A stretch of DNA of 64,000 nt, taken from contig NZ_JAFFPU010000075.1 in NCBI RefSeq assembly GCF_016919175.1, positions 124,001 to 188,000 on the forward strand, written 5' to 3'. How positions within the stretch are numbered: position 1 is the first letter of the stretch; every line of letters begins with the position of its first letter. The notes under the pieces were generated by a model. The model was given only the letters and a program-made list of their open reading frames with translations, ran no database searches and was not told the DNA's origin. Source of the DNA: Leptospira ainlahdjerensis. GTDB taxonomy: Bacteria > Spirochaetota > Leptospiria > Leptospirales > Leptospiraceae. This document shows, in pieces, positions 27,421-36,321 of the stretch. The position numbers and the translations under genes are program-made.

Positions 27421-27725
27421 TCTAAATTTGGTTGCGATTTCAAATAGATCTGCGGGAAAATTCTTAATCTTTCGAAAAGCCGATCATTGATAGGGAACCT
27501 GGCTCAAATAAATCTGCGAGTCATCCTCGCGGTCCTTTGGATAAAATATGAAATCCCCAGCGTTTACAAAAAAAATCGGATAAAAACGAAATCTAAATCC
27601 GGAATTCAGTCGAACCCACAGATTTCAAACTCCATTTCATTTCCATCATATTCTAAAATAAGAATTTATCTTTTCGGTCCGAAAAGCGAAACTTACTTTA
27701 CGAAAAGTTTAGGATCTCGGTGAAA

Positions 27726-28928
27726 TCACTGTTCGATGCAAAGATAACGTTTAAATCCGGTTGTGCAAGGAATCAAAGTCGACGCGTCGCCCGCAAGTCC
27801 GTTTCCGGAAGTGTTGTCCGCCCAATCGTTGCAGTTATTTGCGCTGATCGTCCAATCCGTATTAAAACCGGACCAGAAATCGGCGGGCGGATTTCCCGTG
27901 CTATTGTAAAGAGTGTTATAGGGGATCAAACCGTTATTGTCGGAAGTTGCGATGAACGCATTGTTATCCGCGCGGTAGTATTTCGTATTCTTAGCGATCG
28001 GCCATGCCGCCGCATTTCCCGGAATCCGTATCGCAACCCCGGCGAGCACCTTAGAAATAAAACCGACTTCCCCACTGCAAGCCGCATCACCTCCGAAAAT
28101 ACCCAAGTGACTCCCGCCATACTGCATGTTTCCAGCGGCGGCCCTCGAAATAGATCCGATCTTCTTGTCATTATTGAGAATCTTTAGGTTAAAAGAAACG
28201 GCAAGATTGGAAGGGGTAACGGCCACGTTCAAAGTATAGATTTGATCAAAATAATCCGAAGCTCCGGTCGGAGTCAAATCGCTCGCAATCACAGAAATAG
28301 AATCCGGATTTGCAAAGTTCATATCATAATTCTCCGGCCCCGGGCTAAAATGATCGATAGTCGCGCTTGTGGAAAGGCCGACGTGAGCAACCGGATCGTT
28401 GGGGCCGGTCGGTCCGCTGAGAGAAACATCGAAATTCAAGGCGGTTCCGTCCTCCTTGATTTCGATCGTCTCACCCGGAATTTTTCCGTTGATCAAAACC
28501 GTAGAACAATAGACCACAAGATTCGAAACGTCGGAGACGACGCTTCCGGAGGGATTTTCAGTCGTATCGGAATAAATTTTACAAGAATGATTGGGAGCGG
28601 AAGAATTCACCCTCAATTGATACGTTTTATTTTGAAGAACACGATTTGCAAATTGAAATCCTCCATTGGCGGAGACGGGAAGAATTTCGTCGTTCAACTG
28701 AATCTGAACGGTGCCGGACTTCAAACCTTGTACGGTTCCACTGAATTGAAAACCGGGAGTAATCACAGAAGCGGAAGAAATCGAAGCGGTCTCCGCAACT
28801 TCCTGAACCAATGTAATCAAAGCGCCATTGGGACCGTCCAGAGAAAAACGATCCGCTTGAGCGCAGGCTGTCAAAGCGCTCAAAAGCGATAAGAATAGTG
28901 CAAAATTATAAAATGAGATTCGCCTCAT
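27726..28928 (-). CDS. DUF1554 domain lipoprotein
   Basis: A 400-residue exported protein. The signal peptide ends in a spirochaete-type lipobox LTAC with the lipidated Cys at residue 22 (FLSLLSALTACAQ). Residues 45-280 are beta-rich, low-complexity segments. The C-terminal 110 residues form a DUF1554 domain, seen in the Cys-Trp-Gly rich blocks GVAIRIPGNAAAWPIAKNT, YYRADNNAFIAT and DWTISANNCNDWADNTSG. DUF1554 proteins are common leptospiral surface lipoproteins, some reported to bind host matrix. Host binding by this one is unproven. It is a minus-strand single gene, upstream of the AraC-like gene. Confidence 0.85.
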   Translation of the reverse strand: MRRISFYNFALFLSLLSALTACAQADRFSLDGPNGALITLVQEVAETASISSASVITPGFQFSGTVQGLKSGTVQIQLNDEILPVSANGGFQFANRVLQNKTYQLRVNSSAPNHSCKIYSDTTENPSGSVVSDVSNLVVYCSTVLINGKIPGETIEIKEDGTALNFDVSLSGPTGPNDPVAHVGLSTSATIDHFSPGPENYDMNFANPDSISVIASDLTPTGASDYFDQIYTLNVAVTPSNLAVSFNLKILNNDKKIGSISRAAAGNMQYGGSHLGIFGGDAACSGEVGFISKVLAGVAIRIPGNAAAWPIAKNTKYYRADNNAFIATSDNNGLIPYNTLYNSTGNPPADFWSGFNTDWTISANNCNDWADNTSGNGLAGDASTLIPCTTGFKRYLCIEQ

Positions 28929-29188
28929 GCTTTCGATTACTTCTCTTTCAAATCGTTTAACTTATAGATAAGATACTTCATGGGTTTTTGAATTCTTTTT
29001 CATTTTCAAAATCGTCTTTCTTATGGGAAAGAAAAATTTATTTAGAATCCACACCACTCCTATTTTTTCAGAGAGAATTTTGAATAAAACCCGCTCTGAA
29101 AAAATAGACTTGAAGAATCGTGGGAATCGATATTTTTCACATTCTCCTTTGATCCTATAAATCAAAGAAGAACGTGAATCGAATCATC

Positions 29189-30355
29189 TTAGATAGAATG
29201 AGAGTATCTGGAATCCAGATCTCCCATTTCATCTTCTTTGTTTTTATAATTCGTAAGATGTTCTTCTCGAAATGCCTTCGGAGATTTTTTTGTCTCTTTC
29301 AAAAATGCCCTGTGAAATGCCGAAGAAGAACTAAAACCTACAGCCATTCCGATGGAAAGAATCGATCGATCGGGTTCGTCCAGAAGCATCACTTTTGCTT
29401 CCTTGACTCGGTGGTGATTGATAAACGAATTGAAATTCATCCCCATGTGTTCGTTTAAAAAAGCTGACAAATGATGTACGGAAAGGCCCATTTCAGAAGC
29501 CAAAGAAGGAAGTCTGAGTTCTTCATCGAGATGGATTTTTTCGTTTTGCATCAACTCGTTCAACTTGCTTTCGACTTTTTCTATATTCAAGTCTTCTAAA
29601 AGAGATCTTTTTTCTAAATTGGAATCCCTTTGTTCGAAATTCTTCTCCAAACTCAAGTCTCTCGTACCCAAGTTTCCTTTTGAGAATTCCTCGTTTGCCC
29701 TTTGAAGATCGGCGACTATCGGAATAAATTCGCTCAAAATGATCGGAGAAAGAATTAGAAAGTAATAATTGATCGTGTTAATCGGTTCGATGATCTTAGC
29801 GCCTTCGAAATATCGAATCACTTCGGTCAATTTGATCACGAGCAATACGCTGATCGCTGGAAGAATTTTGAAGACATTTCCACGATTTTCCGAGGAACGC
29901 AACGGAACCAAAACCTGAAAAAGCAAATACGCAAAGAACAAAAAACTCCCCAGGGAAATCATTTCCGACAAGTTAGGAATCTTAAATTCATCCAGTAAAT
30001 CCCATACTACGACGATCGCGGCGGTCGCCGCAAAGCTGCGCAGAAGCAACTTTCTCAGCGCGGAAAAGTCCCCTTCGGCGATTTGAGAATTCCCATTCTT
30101 CGCCGTCATGGTAAGATTCATAAAAAAGAATATCACCGTTACGGAGAAAAAAGCGTATAAATACTGAGCCAGCTTTTTCGCAAGAGCAAACTCAGTGATA
30201 AAAATAGTAGCCGTAAACGACCAAAAGAGAGAGGCCATCAAAAAAAACAGTACCGATGTACTGAACCTTTTGTTCCGATCCCTTTTAAATAGTCCAAATG
30301 CCGCGATGATAAAATAGAGCATCGCAGCTAAAGAGTAGTATTTAACCTCTTCCAC
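29189..30355 (-). CDS. Membrane-anchored AraC family regulator
   Basis: A 388-residue protein with about seven hydrophobic helices in residues 5-215 (for example YSLAAMLYFIIAAFGLF, YAFFSVTVIFFFMNLTM, LGSFLFFAYLLFQVLVPL) followed by a cytoplasmic linker and a C-terminal AraC HTH domain (about 285-375): LASEMGLSVHHLSAFLNEHMGMNFNSFINHHR split as two helices, then IGMAVGFSSSSAFHRAFLKE and the TKKSPKAFRE end. It could sense a signal in the membrane and bind DNA directly. The start is GTG with AAGGA upstream. Regulated genes are not evident. The gap upstream to the DUF1566 gene is about 600 bp. Confidence 0.85.
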   Translation of the reverse strand: MEEVKYYSLAAMLYFIIAAFGLFKRDRNKRFSTSVLFFLMASLFWSFTATIFITEFALAKKLAQYLYAFFSVTVIFFFMNLTMTAKNGNSQIAEGDFSALRKLLLRSFAATAAIVVVWDLLDEFKIPNLSEMISLGSFLFFAYLLFQVLVPLRSSENRGNVFKILPAISVLLVIKLTEVIRYFEGAKIIEPINTINYYFLILSPIILSEFIPIVADLQRANEEFSKGNLGTRDLSLEKNFEQRDSNLEKRSLLEDLNIEKVESKLNELMQNEKIHLDEELRLPSLASEMGLSVHHLSAFLNEHMGMNFNSFINHHRVKEAKVMLLDEPDRSILSIGMAVGFSSSSAFHRAFLKETKKSPKAFREEHLTNYKNKEDEMGDLDSRYSHSI

Positions 30356-30958
30356 ATCCGAATCCTTAAGTAGTTATTTATTTGTATTTTTACCAGATAT
30401 TTTGGTAACAAAGGGATTCCGAGCGTTTGCTCATTTTTTTTATATTCTTGAGAATTATAAATCGTCACTTCCCAAAAAAAATAAAAGTCTCTTTTTCCGA
30501 TCTTTAATTGATACGAGTACCCAACCAAAAAATGCCAAAATAATGTCCGAAAAAACGGAAACGTGAAAACTTACTGATTTATAGGAAAAGTTATTGAATA
30601 ATAACTCAATAGGCTTGCAAAAAAATTTGGGAAGCCCGCAATTTCCCCGATTCCTTTCCGTAAGAAAAAGAAACCTGCAGAAATAGGCTCTAAACATAAA
30701 ATTCTTTCTGATCTTGAATCCCAAAAGCGAAGATTAGAAAAACATATTTTCCACACAGACTTGAAGCAGAATTCAAAACTTTTTCAATGACTTTGCCCTA
30801 TTCAAACCAAACGAAATACTCTTTTTGCACGTGTTTCCCTTATTTATAAGCGGCTAATTCCTTTATTATATTCAGTGACGTATTAAGCAAAAAAAAAGAG
30901 TAAATTAACTTCACATCACTCAAATTTTGCGGATGTAAATGTTGTGGAGGATCTTCTC
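30356..30958. other. Divergent spacer AraC / DUF1566 gene
   Basis: About 600 bp, AT-rich, with several short open frames on the minus strand that overlap one another and lack ribosome sites. I see no repeat or RNA gene. Promoters of both neighbouring genes should lie here. Confidence 0.4.
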
Positions 30959-33175
30959 ATGATCGAACAAAGAAAGAAACAACATGCGAAAATTAAAAAA
31001 GAAACTCGCGTTTTATATATTCTTAGCCTTTGCCTAGGTTTATTTTTCGTCCTTCTCAATTGTTTGCCGGGAGACGGTAAGAAAGGAATGAACTTTTTTT
31101 ATCTCCCAAGTTCGAGTATTTCTTTTCCCGGAGGAGATTCTTCCACCGGAACGTCAGCGCCAGCGCTCACACCCGTGGCTCCTACAGGTTCCATAACCTA
31201 CTCTTCCGCAACAACGTTGTATGTGAGCGGAACCGGAGTCGCAGGAACGATCTCTTATTACGATATTTCTTGGTCCTCCGATATGAACGGGCAATATGAT
31301 CTCCGCATTGGTGCGACAAACTGTAGCGATGGAACCGTGAATACAAGTTCTACAGTTACAGCGTCCACATCGATCACAAATCGAATCCAAGCAAGTGATC
31401 TTGCGGCCGGAACCAATGCCGTTAAACTCTGCTTGAAAAGCGCCGACGGCTCTGCGAATTGGGATATGAAAAGTATCAGCGCGGTCCGAGACGACTCCGC
31501 TCCTACCATCGCGTTTTCTCCTGCCGCCGGAACTTACGGAGCCTCTATTCCGAATATTACTCTTACTTGCTCGGATACGGGATCCGCAGGCTGTCTTGCA
31601 ATGACTTATAGAAACGACGGAAGCAACCCGACGATCAACTCCGATGGAACCGCCCCTGCCGGCTCTACCGTCTATTCTGCGGCGTTTGCAGTTCCAAACA
31701 ACGCCACAACCGATGTAAAGGTAATCGCGATCGATAAGGCGGGGAATAAAAGCGCCGTAAGCACAAGCCAATACGTGGTTGCTGTGGGAAATCCTACCAT
31801 CACCGTAAATTCCGTTTCGAAAGTCGATCTTCGTAGTGTGGACAGCAGTGTTATCAAATGGGAATCCGATATCGCAGGAAACTACGAGTTTCGACTAGGT
31901 GGAACCAACTGCGCTGCCGGCACAAATGGAACGGCTCTTTCCCCTGCCATCACCGGAAGCGCCGCGGCGGCAACAGAGATTACTTCTACGATTCCCGGTT
32001 CCTCTTTAGCCGTCGGAGCGAATACAGTTCGGATTTGCCTTACAACTTCTGGTAGCAACGTAGGAAGCAATTCGAGAACTCTTACTGTGGACAATACGGC
32101 CCCTACCGTAAGTTCCGCCTCTCCGGCAAACAATACTACCAATTTGAGCGTGGATCAAAACACGTTTTCTCTGGTTTTTAGCGAAGCAATGGACAAAAGT
32201 GTAACCCCACTTCCGGAACATCACGACAGCGGTGTGAGCGGAAATCCACAGATCGCTTGGCCGACTATGACCGGTGCTTGGTCAACCGACGGGCTTACTT
32301 ATACCGTAAGCCTAAACAGCAAATTACCGGAATGGCACAGATTTTATCTTCAATTCAACGACTCTAACTTCAAGGATAAAGCCGGAAACACGGTAACGGG
32401 CGCCTTTGTGTCCGCAAACAAAATCAAACTCGATTACCGCTCTTTTGTGGAAACAAATTCTACTTTAATCTCAAGAACTCTTCAGGCTACCTGTTATGAT
32501 TCTTCCGGAAACGCAAGTGCCTGTGCAACTTCGGGCCAGGACGCCGAATTCAATGCCGCGACTCCGTATGGTTTAGGAACACCTACAACGTTAGGAGCTT
32601 ATACAAACGATCGAGTCACGCCCGACACCTTGAATGGAAAGTATTGGAAAACCTGTGCTCCAACGTATGTATGGTCCGGCGCAACCTGCGTTCAAGATAC
32701 GGTCGATGCTTATCATGCAACGCTGATCGGACTCAATACGGGTTCCGGAATCTTAGATCTTACCTGGAATGATTCTTTAGCGTATTGTTTACAGCTCAAC
32801 CTAAACAACGCAGGAGCCGGTTTCGCAGGTAAAAAAACCTGGAGACTTCCGACACTCAGCGAACAAATGTCGATTCTCATATACGAAGGCTCCTTAGGAA
32901 ACGAAGCCGTGCCGAGTTCCAGCTTTCCCGGTATGCCGAATGATAAATATCAAAGGTATTGGACTTCCACCAACACGATTACCGCTATTGCTGCAAATGG
33001 AATCACGTTAGCTCCATCGGATCTTACACTTTCCACTGGTGGAAATTCTTGGGGAGCTTGGCAAATTTCGATCTTTGGAGGTGGAACCCACATGAACAAC
33101 AAAGGGAAAGCCTACTCTTGGGGAAACTGGTATCTGAACAAATATCCGGCTCTTGCTATGTGTATCGCCGATTGA
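30959..33175 (+). CDS. DUF1566 exported protein with Ig-like repeats
   Basis: A large (738 residues from this start) exported protein. An N-terminal hydrophobic segment ends in LLNC, a plausible lipobox (signal: ILSLCLGLFFVLLNC). It has two SxS-rich Ig-like repeats of about 100 residues (around TISYYDISWSSDMNGQYDLR and VIKWESDIAGNYEFR, each ending in a xVxLCL/VRICL strand), a chitobiase-type segment, a Big_5-like domain (PTVSSASPANNTTNLSVDQ) and a C-terminal DUF1566 domain with WRLPTLSEQMSIL and RYWTSTN. ATG 30959 is preceded by GGAGG with 8 nt spacing, better than the upstream GTG 30944. Followed 17 nt later by another DUF1566 gene. Confidence 0.8.
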   Translation: MIEQRKKQHAKIKKETRVLYILSLCLGLFFVLLNCLPGDGKKGMNFFYLPSSSISFPGGDSSTGTSAPALTPVAPTGSITYSSATTLYVSGTGVAGTISYYDISWSSDMNGQYDLRIGATNCSDGTVNTSSTVTASTSITNRIQASDLAAGTNAVKLCLKSADGSANWDMKSISAVRDDSAPTIAFSPAAGTYGASIPNITLTCSDTGSAGCLAMTYRNDGSNPTINSDGTAPAGSTVYSAAFAVPNNATTDVKVIAIDKAGNKSAVSTSQYVVAVGNPTITVNSVSKVDLRSVDSSVIKWESDIAGNYEFRLGGTNCAAGTNGTALSPAITGSAAAATEITSTIPGSSLAVGANTVRICLTTSGSNVGSNSRTLTVDNTAPTVSSASPANNTTNLSVDQNTFSLVFSEAMDKSVTPLPEHHDSGVSGNPQIAWPTMTGAWSTDGLTYTVSLNSKLPEWHRFYLQFNDSNFKDKAGNTVTGAFVSANKIKLDYRSFVETNSTLISRTLQATCYDSSGNASACATSGQDAEFNAATPYGLGTPTTLGAYTNDRVTPDTLNGKYWKTCAPTYVWSGATCVQDTVDAYHATLIGLNTGSGILDLTWNDSLAYCLQLNLNNAGAGFAGKKTWRLPTLSEQMSILIYEGSLGNEAVPSSSFPGMPNDKYQRYWTSTNTITAIAANGITLAPSDLTLSTGGNSWGAWQISIFGGGTHMNNKGKAYSWGNWYLNKYPALAMCIAD

Positions 33176-33192
33176 AAGAAGGAGAAAAATCA

Positions 33193-33825
33193 ATGAGATC
33201 ATTTAGAACGTCTATACTTCTTACCCTTTTGCTTGGAATCGTCGGCGGCCTGATGGCCATCGGTGGCCCCTTTACCGATCCCGGCGACGGAACAATCAAT
33301 GACACCGGAAATCGTTTGCTCTGGAGAAAATGTATTCGAGGAAGAGGAACCGCCGGAATGAATTACACCGATTGTTCTACAACTTCCGGGCCTGCAGAAA
33401 CGAGCAACTGGACTTCTGCCCTGAGTTATTGCAGAGGCTTGGGAACGGCTTTAGGAGACGGAAGACAATGGCGCCTTCCGTCCGTCAAAGAGTTGATTTC
33501 AATCGTAGATTACAGAGTGACCGCAAGACCGATCATCAACGCAACTCTCTTCCCGAACACTACAACCGGAAAATATTGGACCTCGACCAATTCTTTTGCG
33601 GCCGGAAATACTCCCAATCTTTCCTCAAGACCGACTGGAAACGAGGAAAACGACCCGATGCAATACGTTGCATCAAGTGATAACAAAGAACAACACTACA
33701 GAATTCCCGAATCCACTAGCTATCGATCGATGGCCTACATCGTGGATTTTGATCTCGGCGGTGTCGTCGAATATCCGAAAACAAATACGAATGCCTATGT
33801 CCGTTGTGTAAGCGGACCGTATTAA
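33193..33825 (+). CDS. DUF1566 domain exported protein
   Basis: A 210-residue protein: signal peptide MRSFRTSILLTLLLGIVGG with no lipobox, then a DUF1566 domain: TDPGDGTINDTGNRLLWRKC, WTSALSYCRGLG, WRLPSVKELISIVDY, KYWTSTNSF and a final AYVRCVSGPY. DUF1566 occurs in exported bacterial lectin-like proteins. AAGGAGA precedes the ATG with good spacing, and the gene starts 17 nt after the larger DUF1566 gene, so the two form an operon. A GC-rich stem-loop follows at 33836. Confidence 0.8.
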   Translation: MRSFRTSILLTLLLGIVGGLMAIGGPFTDPGDGTINDTGNRLLWRKCIRGRGTAGMNYTDCSTTSGPAETSNWTSALSYCRGLGTALGDGRQWRLPSVKELISIVDYRVTARPIINATLFPNTTTGKYWTSTNSFAAGNTPNLSSRPTGNEENDPMQYVASSDNKEQHYRIPESTSYRSMAYIVDFDLGGVVEYPKTNTNAYVRCVSGPY

Positions 33826-33835
33826 GAATGGATTT

Positions 33836-33862
33836 CTTCCGCAGGAAGATCGCCTGCGGAAG
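33836..33862 (+). terminator. Stem-loop after DUF1566 operon
   Basis: CTTCCGCAGG - AAGATCG - CCTGCGGAAG is a perfect 10-bp stem just past the stop codon. No T-run follows, so it may stabilise the 3' end rather than terminate alone. Confidence 0.5.
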
Positions 33863-33996
33863 ATTATCGAGTCGGATAAATTTTGATTTAGGATCTTTAG
33901 AAAATCGATCGGATCCGAATTTGAAAACGGAAACTTCCAGAATTCGACTTTAAATTTTCTTTGAAAAAAATACTTCGATCGAAAAACCCTACATCT

Positions 33997-34611
33997 TTAT
34001 TCCAAAGTAAAACAAGCGTTGAGCATAAACTCGATATTTTCTTTCGAGATCAGATCCAAACGTTCGTTCCATTTTGCGACGGGGAGACTTTTGTCTTCTT
34101 TTTCCAAATAACTCGCTTGCGGAATGAGAGTATAGGTTTGATTGACTTCGTGAACATTCGAATTTGAAAAAGAAATCAAGTTATGAATGACGGGCACACA
34201 AGTTGTTTGTGTCGGATCGCAGTATTCCACTCTTTGCTGAATGTGCCTAACGTGTATTTCGGCGTCTTTACCGATCAACATTTTCTTTTTAGGAAAAACC
34301 TTCTTAAGAGCCAGAACCAATTCCAAAGCCTTCGTCAGATTTTTCTCTTTTGGAGAAGGTAAATAAACTTTTCTCCAGAGTTCATCCTGTCTATTGCGAA
34401 CGCAAGATTCATCTTCAGGATTCAAAAATTCAGGATCCATAGTTTTGGAGCAAATCTCGCGTACGGCATCAACGGAAAAAGACTCAACAACGAGAGTTTT
34501 CGCAGTTTGTATTTTTTCAATTTTATTGTGATTTTCAGGTTCTTGCGTTTGGGCCGATGAGCAGGAAAACAAATACAAAACCGAAAGGTAAAAGGAAATT
34601 CGAAACATCAT
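33997..34611 (-). CDS. Hypothetical lipoprotein
   Basis: I do not recognise the family. The product is 204 residues from ATG 34611 and begins with a short signal segment ISFYLSVLYLFSCSSAQ, where LFSC is a spirochaete-type lipobox (Cys about residue 16-17). The mature part contains two cysteine pairs (REICSKTMDPEFLNPEDESC and VEYCDPTQTTC) that could form disulfides. The Met-Met start is preceded by AAAGG; a frame upstream to 34731 is open but lacks a signal peptide fit. It is a divergent neighbour of the cytochrome gene, likely a surface or periplasmic lipoprotein. Confidence 0.65.
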   Translation of the reverse strand: MMFRISFYLSVLYLFSCSSAQTQEPENHNKIEKIQTAKTLVVESFSVDAVREICSKTMDPEFLNPEDESCVRNRQDELWRKVYLPSPKEKNLTKALELVLALKKVFPKKKMLIGKDAEIHVRHIQQRVEYCDPTQTTCVPVIHNLISFSNSNVHEVNQTYTLIPQASYLEKEDKSLPVAKWNERLDLISKENIEFMLNACFTLE

Positions 34612-35032
34612 ACCTTTCGAAACAATGAATCTTCCTTTTTTTGAATAGATTTTACGGGGAGAATTTGGTTTTTTACCAAAGCCGACCTTTTTCGTTCGAA
34701 AATCTTCGACTTTTATTCCCATTAAACCCAAAACGCTCGTTTGTATCGGTTTCAGTGAGATAGAATTCTTAAAAAGAAATTATCGAAACAAAAACACATC
34801 GCGATAAAAAGAGCGCTCCTGCTCGTTCAAGTTGTATAAGAATTTAAAGTTAGCCGAAATTGGGACACGACTCCACCGAGCATCCGAATTCCCCGAGACA
34901 AGAATCCGTTTTGATGCGAGAATTCAAAAATTATCATATATTCAAAATGTTATAAGTTGGGAATTTAGAAACTCCAATTTAAGACAAAATTCATTTACGA
35001 CGTTGTTTAACGAATAAATATAGCTGGAGAGT
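34612..35032. other. Divergent spacer lipoprotein / cytochrome gene
   Basis: About 420 bp between divergent genes. No RNA, repeat or convincing small gene is seen; a short plus frame at 34832-35017 lacks support. Confidence 0.35.
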
Positions 35033-36016
35033 ATGATGAAATTTTTTGGAGTCCTTTTAAAAAGAACGGCGATTACGCTCATTTTGATCGTAATCGGCGG
35101 ATTGAGTTTTCTATATATAAAATATCCGGACATCGGAAAAAAAGAAGAAATCAAGATCGCACACACTTCGGAACAAGTTCGAAGAGGTGAATACCTGGTA
35201 AAAAATGTCGCTGCCTGTATGGGTTGTCATACGGGGGAAAGAGATCCTCAAAAACTTTTTTACCCATTCGATAAAAACGCGGGAGCTGGAAATTTAAAAT
35301 TCGGGGAAGAAGAAGGTTTACCAGGAACTTTCTATTCTAAAAACATAACCCCTGCGCTCACCGGTCTGAAGAATTGGACGGATACGGACATTTTTTATGC
35401 GATAACAGCCGGAGTTTCCAAAGACGGAACTCCACTCTTTCCTCTGATGCCTTATGAAAATTATGCACAAATGGATAAGGAAGATATCTATTCTATGATC
35501 GCTTACATCAGAACGATTCCAGCGGTCGAAAATCAAGTGGAAAAGTCGAAGGCAAATTTTCCCGTAAACTTGATCGTAAGAACCATACCCAAGGCTCCTG
35601 AATTCTCACAAAGGCCAGAGCCGAAGGATACGGTCGCTTATGGAAAGTATATGTTCACAGCCGCGGCTTGCAACAACTGCCATACACAAAAGATAAAAGG
35701 CAAACCGGTTGAAGGAATGGAATACGCAGGAGGTTTTGAATTTGCTCTGATCACCGGCGGAAAAGTAAGAAGCGCTAACATTACATCCGATGTTCAAACC
35801 GGAATCGGCAACTGGACCCGAGAAACTTTTATCGAAAGATTCAGAGCCAATGCAAAGAGAGCGAAAACTAGCCCGAATATCAAACCCGGAGAGTTCAACA
35901 GCGTAATGCCTTGGTTGGAATACGCCGGTATGACGGACCAAGACTTGGGAGCTATCTTCGACTATCTCATGAGTTCGAAACCTATTTCCAATAAAGTTCA
36001 AATTTTCGAAAAATAA
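35033..36016 (+). CDS. Dihaem cytochrome c
   Basis: Exported electron carrier with two c-type haem sites. After an N-terminal membrane anchor (TAITLILIVIGGLSFLYIKY, about residues 12-31), the first domain has CMGCH at 62-66 and the second has CNNCH near 211-215. Each has a matching Met or surrounding segment (GTPLFPLMPYENYAQM, MPWLEYAGMTDQDLGAIFDYL) of cytochrome c family proteins linked to dehydrogenases. It starts with two Met codons after GGAGA. It probably passes electrons from a periplasmic dehydrogenase toward the oxidase; no partner gene is adjacent. Confidence 0.9.
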   Translation: MMKFFGVLLKRTAITLILIVIGGLSFLYIKYPDIGKKEEIKIAHTSEQVRRGEYLVKNVAACMGCHTGERDPQKLFYPFDKNAGAGNLKFGEEEGLPGTFYSKNITPALTGLKNWTDTDIFYAITAGVSKDGTPLFPLMPYENYAQMDKEDIYSMIAYIRTIPAVENQVEKSKANFPVNLIVRTIPKAPEFSQRPEPKDTVAYGKYMFTAAACNNCHTQKIKGKPVEGMEYAGGFEFALITGGKVRSANITSDVQTGIGNWTRETFIERFRANAKRAKTSPNIKPGEFNSVMPWLEYAGMTDQDLGAIFDYLMSSKPISNKVQIFEK

Positions 36017-36321
36017 TTGATTTATAATACGCACAGAACTCTCTGTGCGTAGGTAAGTAGTAAGCAAGATTGCACTTTTAAAATCAGTCCATCCTTGGAA
36101 TTTAAAAAAACGACTCAAAATATGCTACTGACATAAAGTCGAAAAATTGAAATTTCAGGAACTCAGTTTGCTTACTTTTTTGGCGCAAAAACAGTTGTTT
36201 TATAATAAATACCTCTAAAGTAAACCGTAAAAACACACTTAATAGCGCTATATATCTGACAATTGTCGTTTTATAAGAAACGATGCTAATATACGAAAAA
36301 AACCGTATACTACTAATAGTT
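36017..36321. other. Spacer with hairpin and probable SpoIIE-operon promoter
   Basis: It holds a perfect 10-bp stem (TACGCACAGA-ACTC-TCTGTGCGTA, 36028-36051), 12 bp after the cytochrome stop, with no T-run. AT-rich DNA before 36322 includes TCGTTT-N6-AAACGA (36266-36283), a candidate regulator site near the next start. No gene is supported here. Confidence 0.4.
36028..36051 (+). terminator. Stem-loop after cytochrome gene
   Basis: Ten perfectly paired bases with a 4-base loop directly after the stop codon, but followed by AGGTAAG rather than Ts. A processing or weak-terminator role is possible. Confidence 0.45.

Larger units (their letters stand above)
27066..27725. other. Repeat-bearing spacer after the AsmA-like gene
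   Basis: About 660 bp with no credible gene. It holds TGTAGGAACTCT (27201), a composite element copy (27260-27420) and a weaker TGCGGGAAAATTC near 27451. Short frames in the last 240 bases (such as 27487-27723) have no ribosome site and no family match. Confidence 0.5.

Noticed and set aside
30328..30756. Short minus frames in the AraC-DUF1566 spacer
   Set aside because: Mutually overlapping, AT-rich, no start signals.
31154..31771. 205-codon frame opposite the DUF1566 gene
   Set aside because: Antisense shadow of a well-supported gene; Arg/Cys/Gly-rich product is typical of shadow frames.
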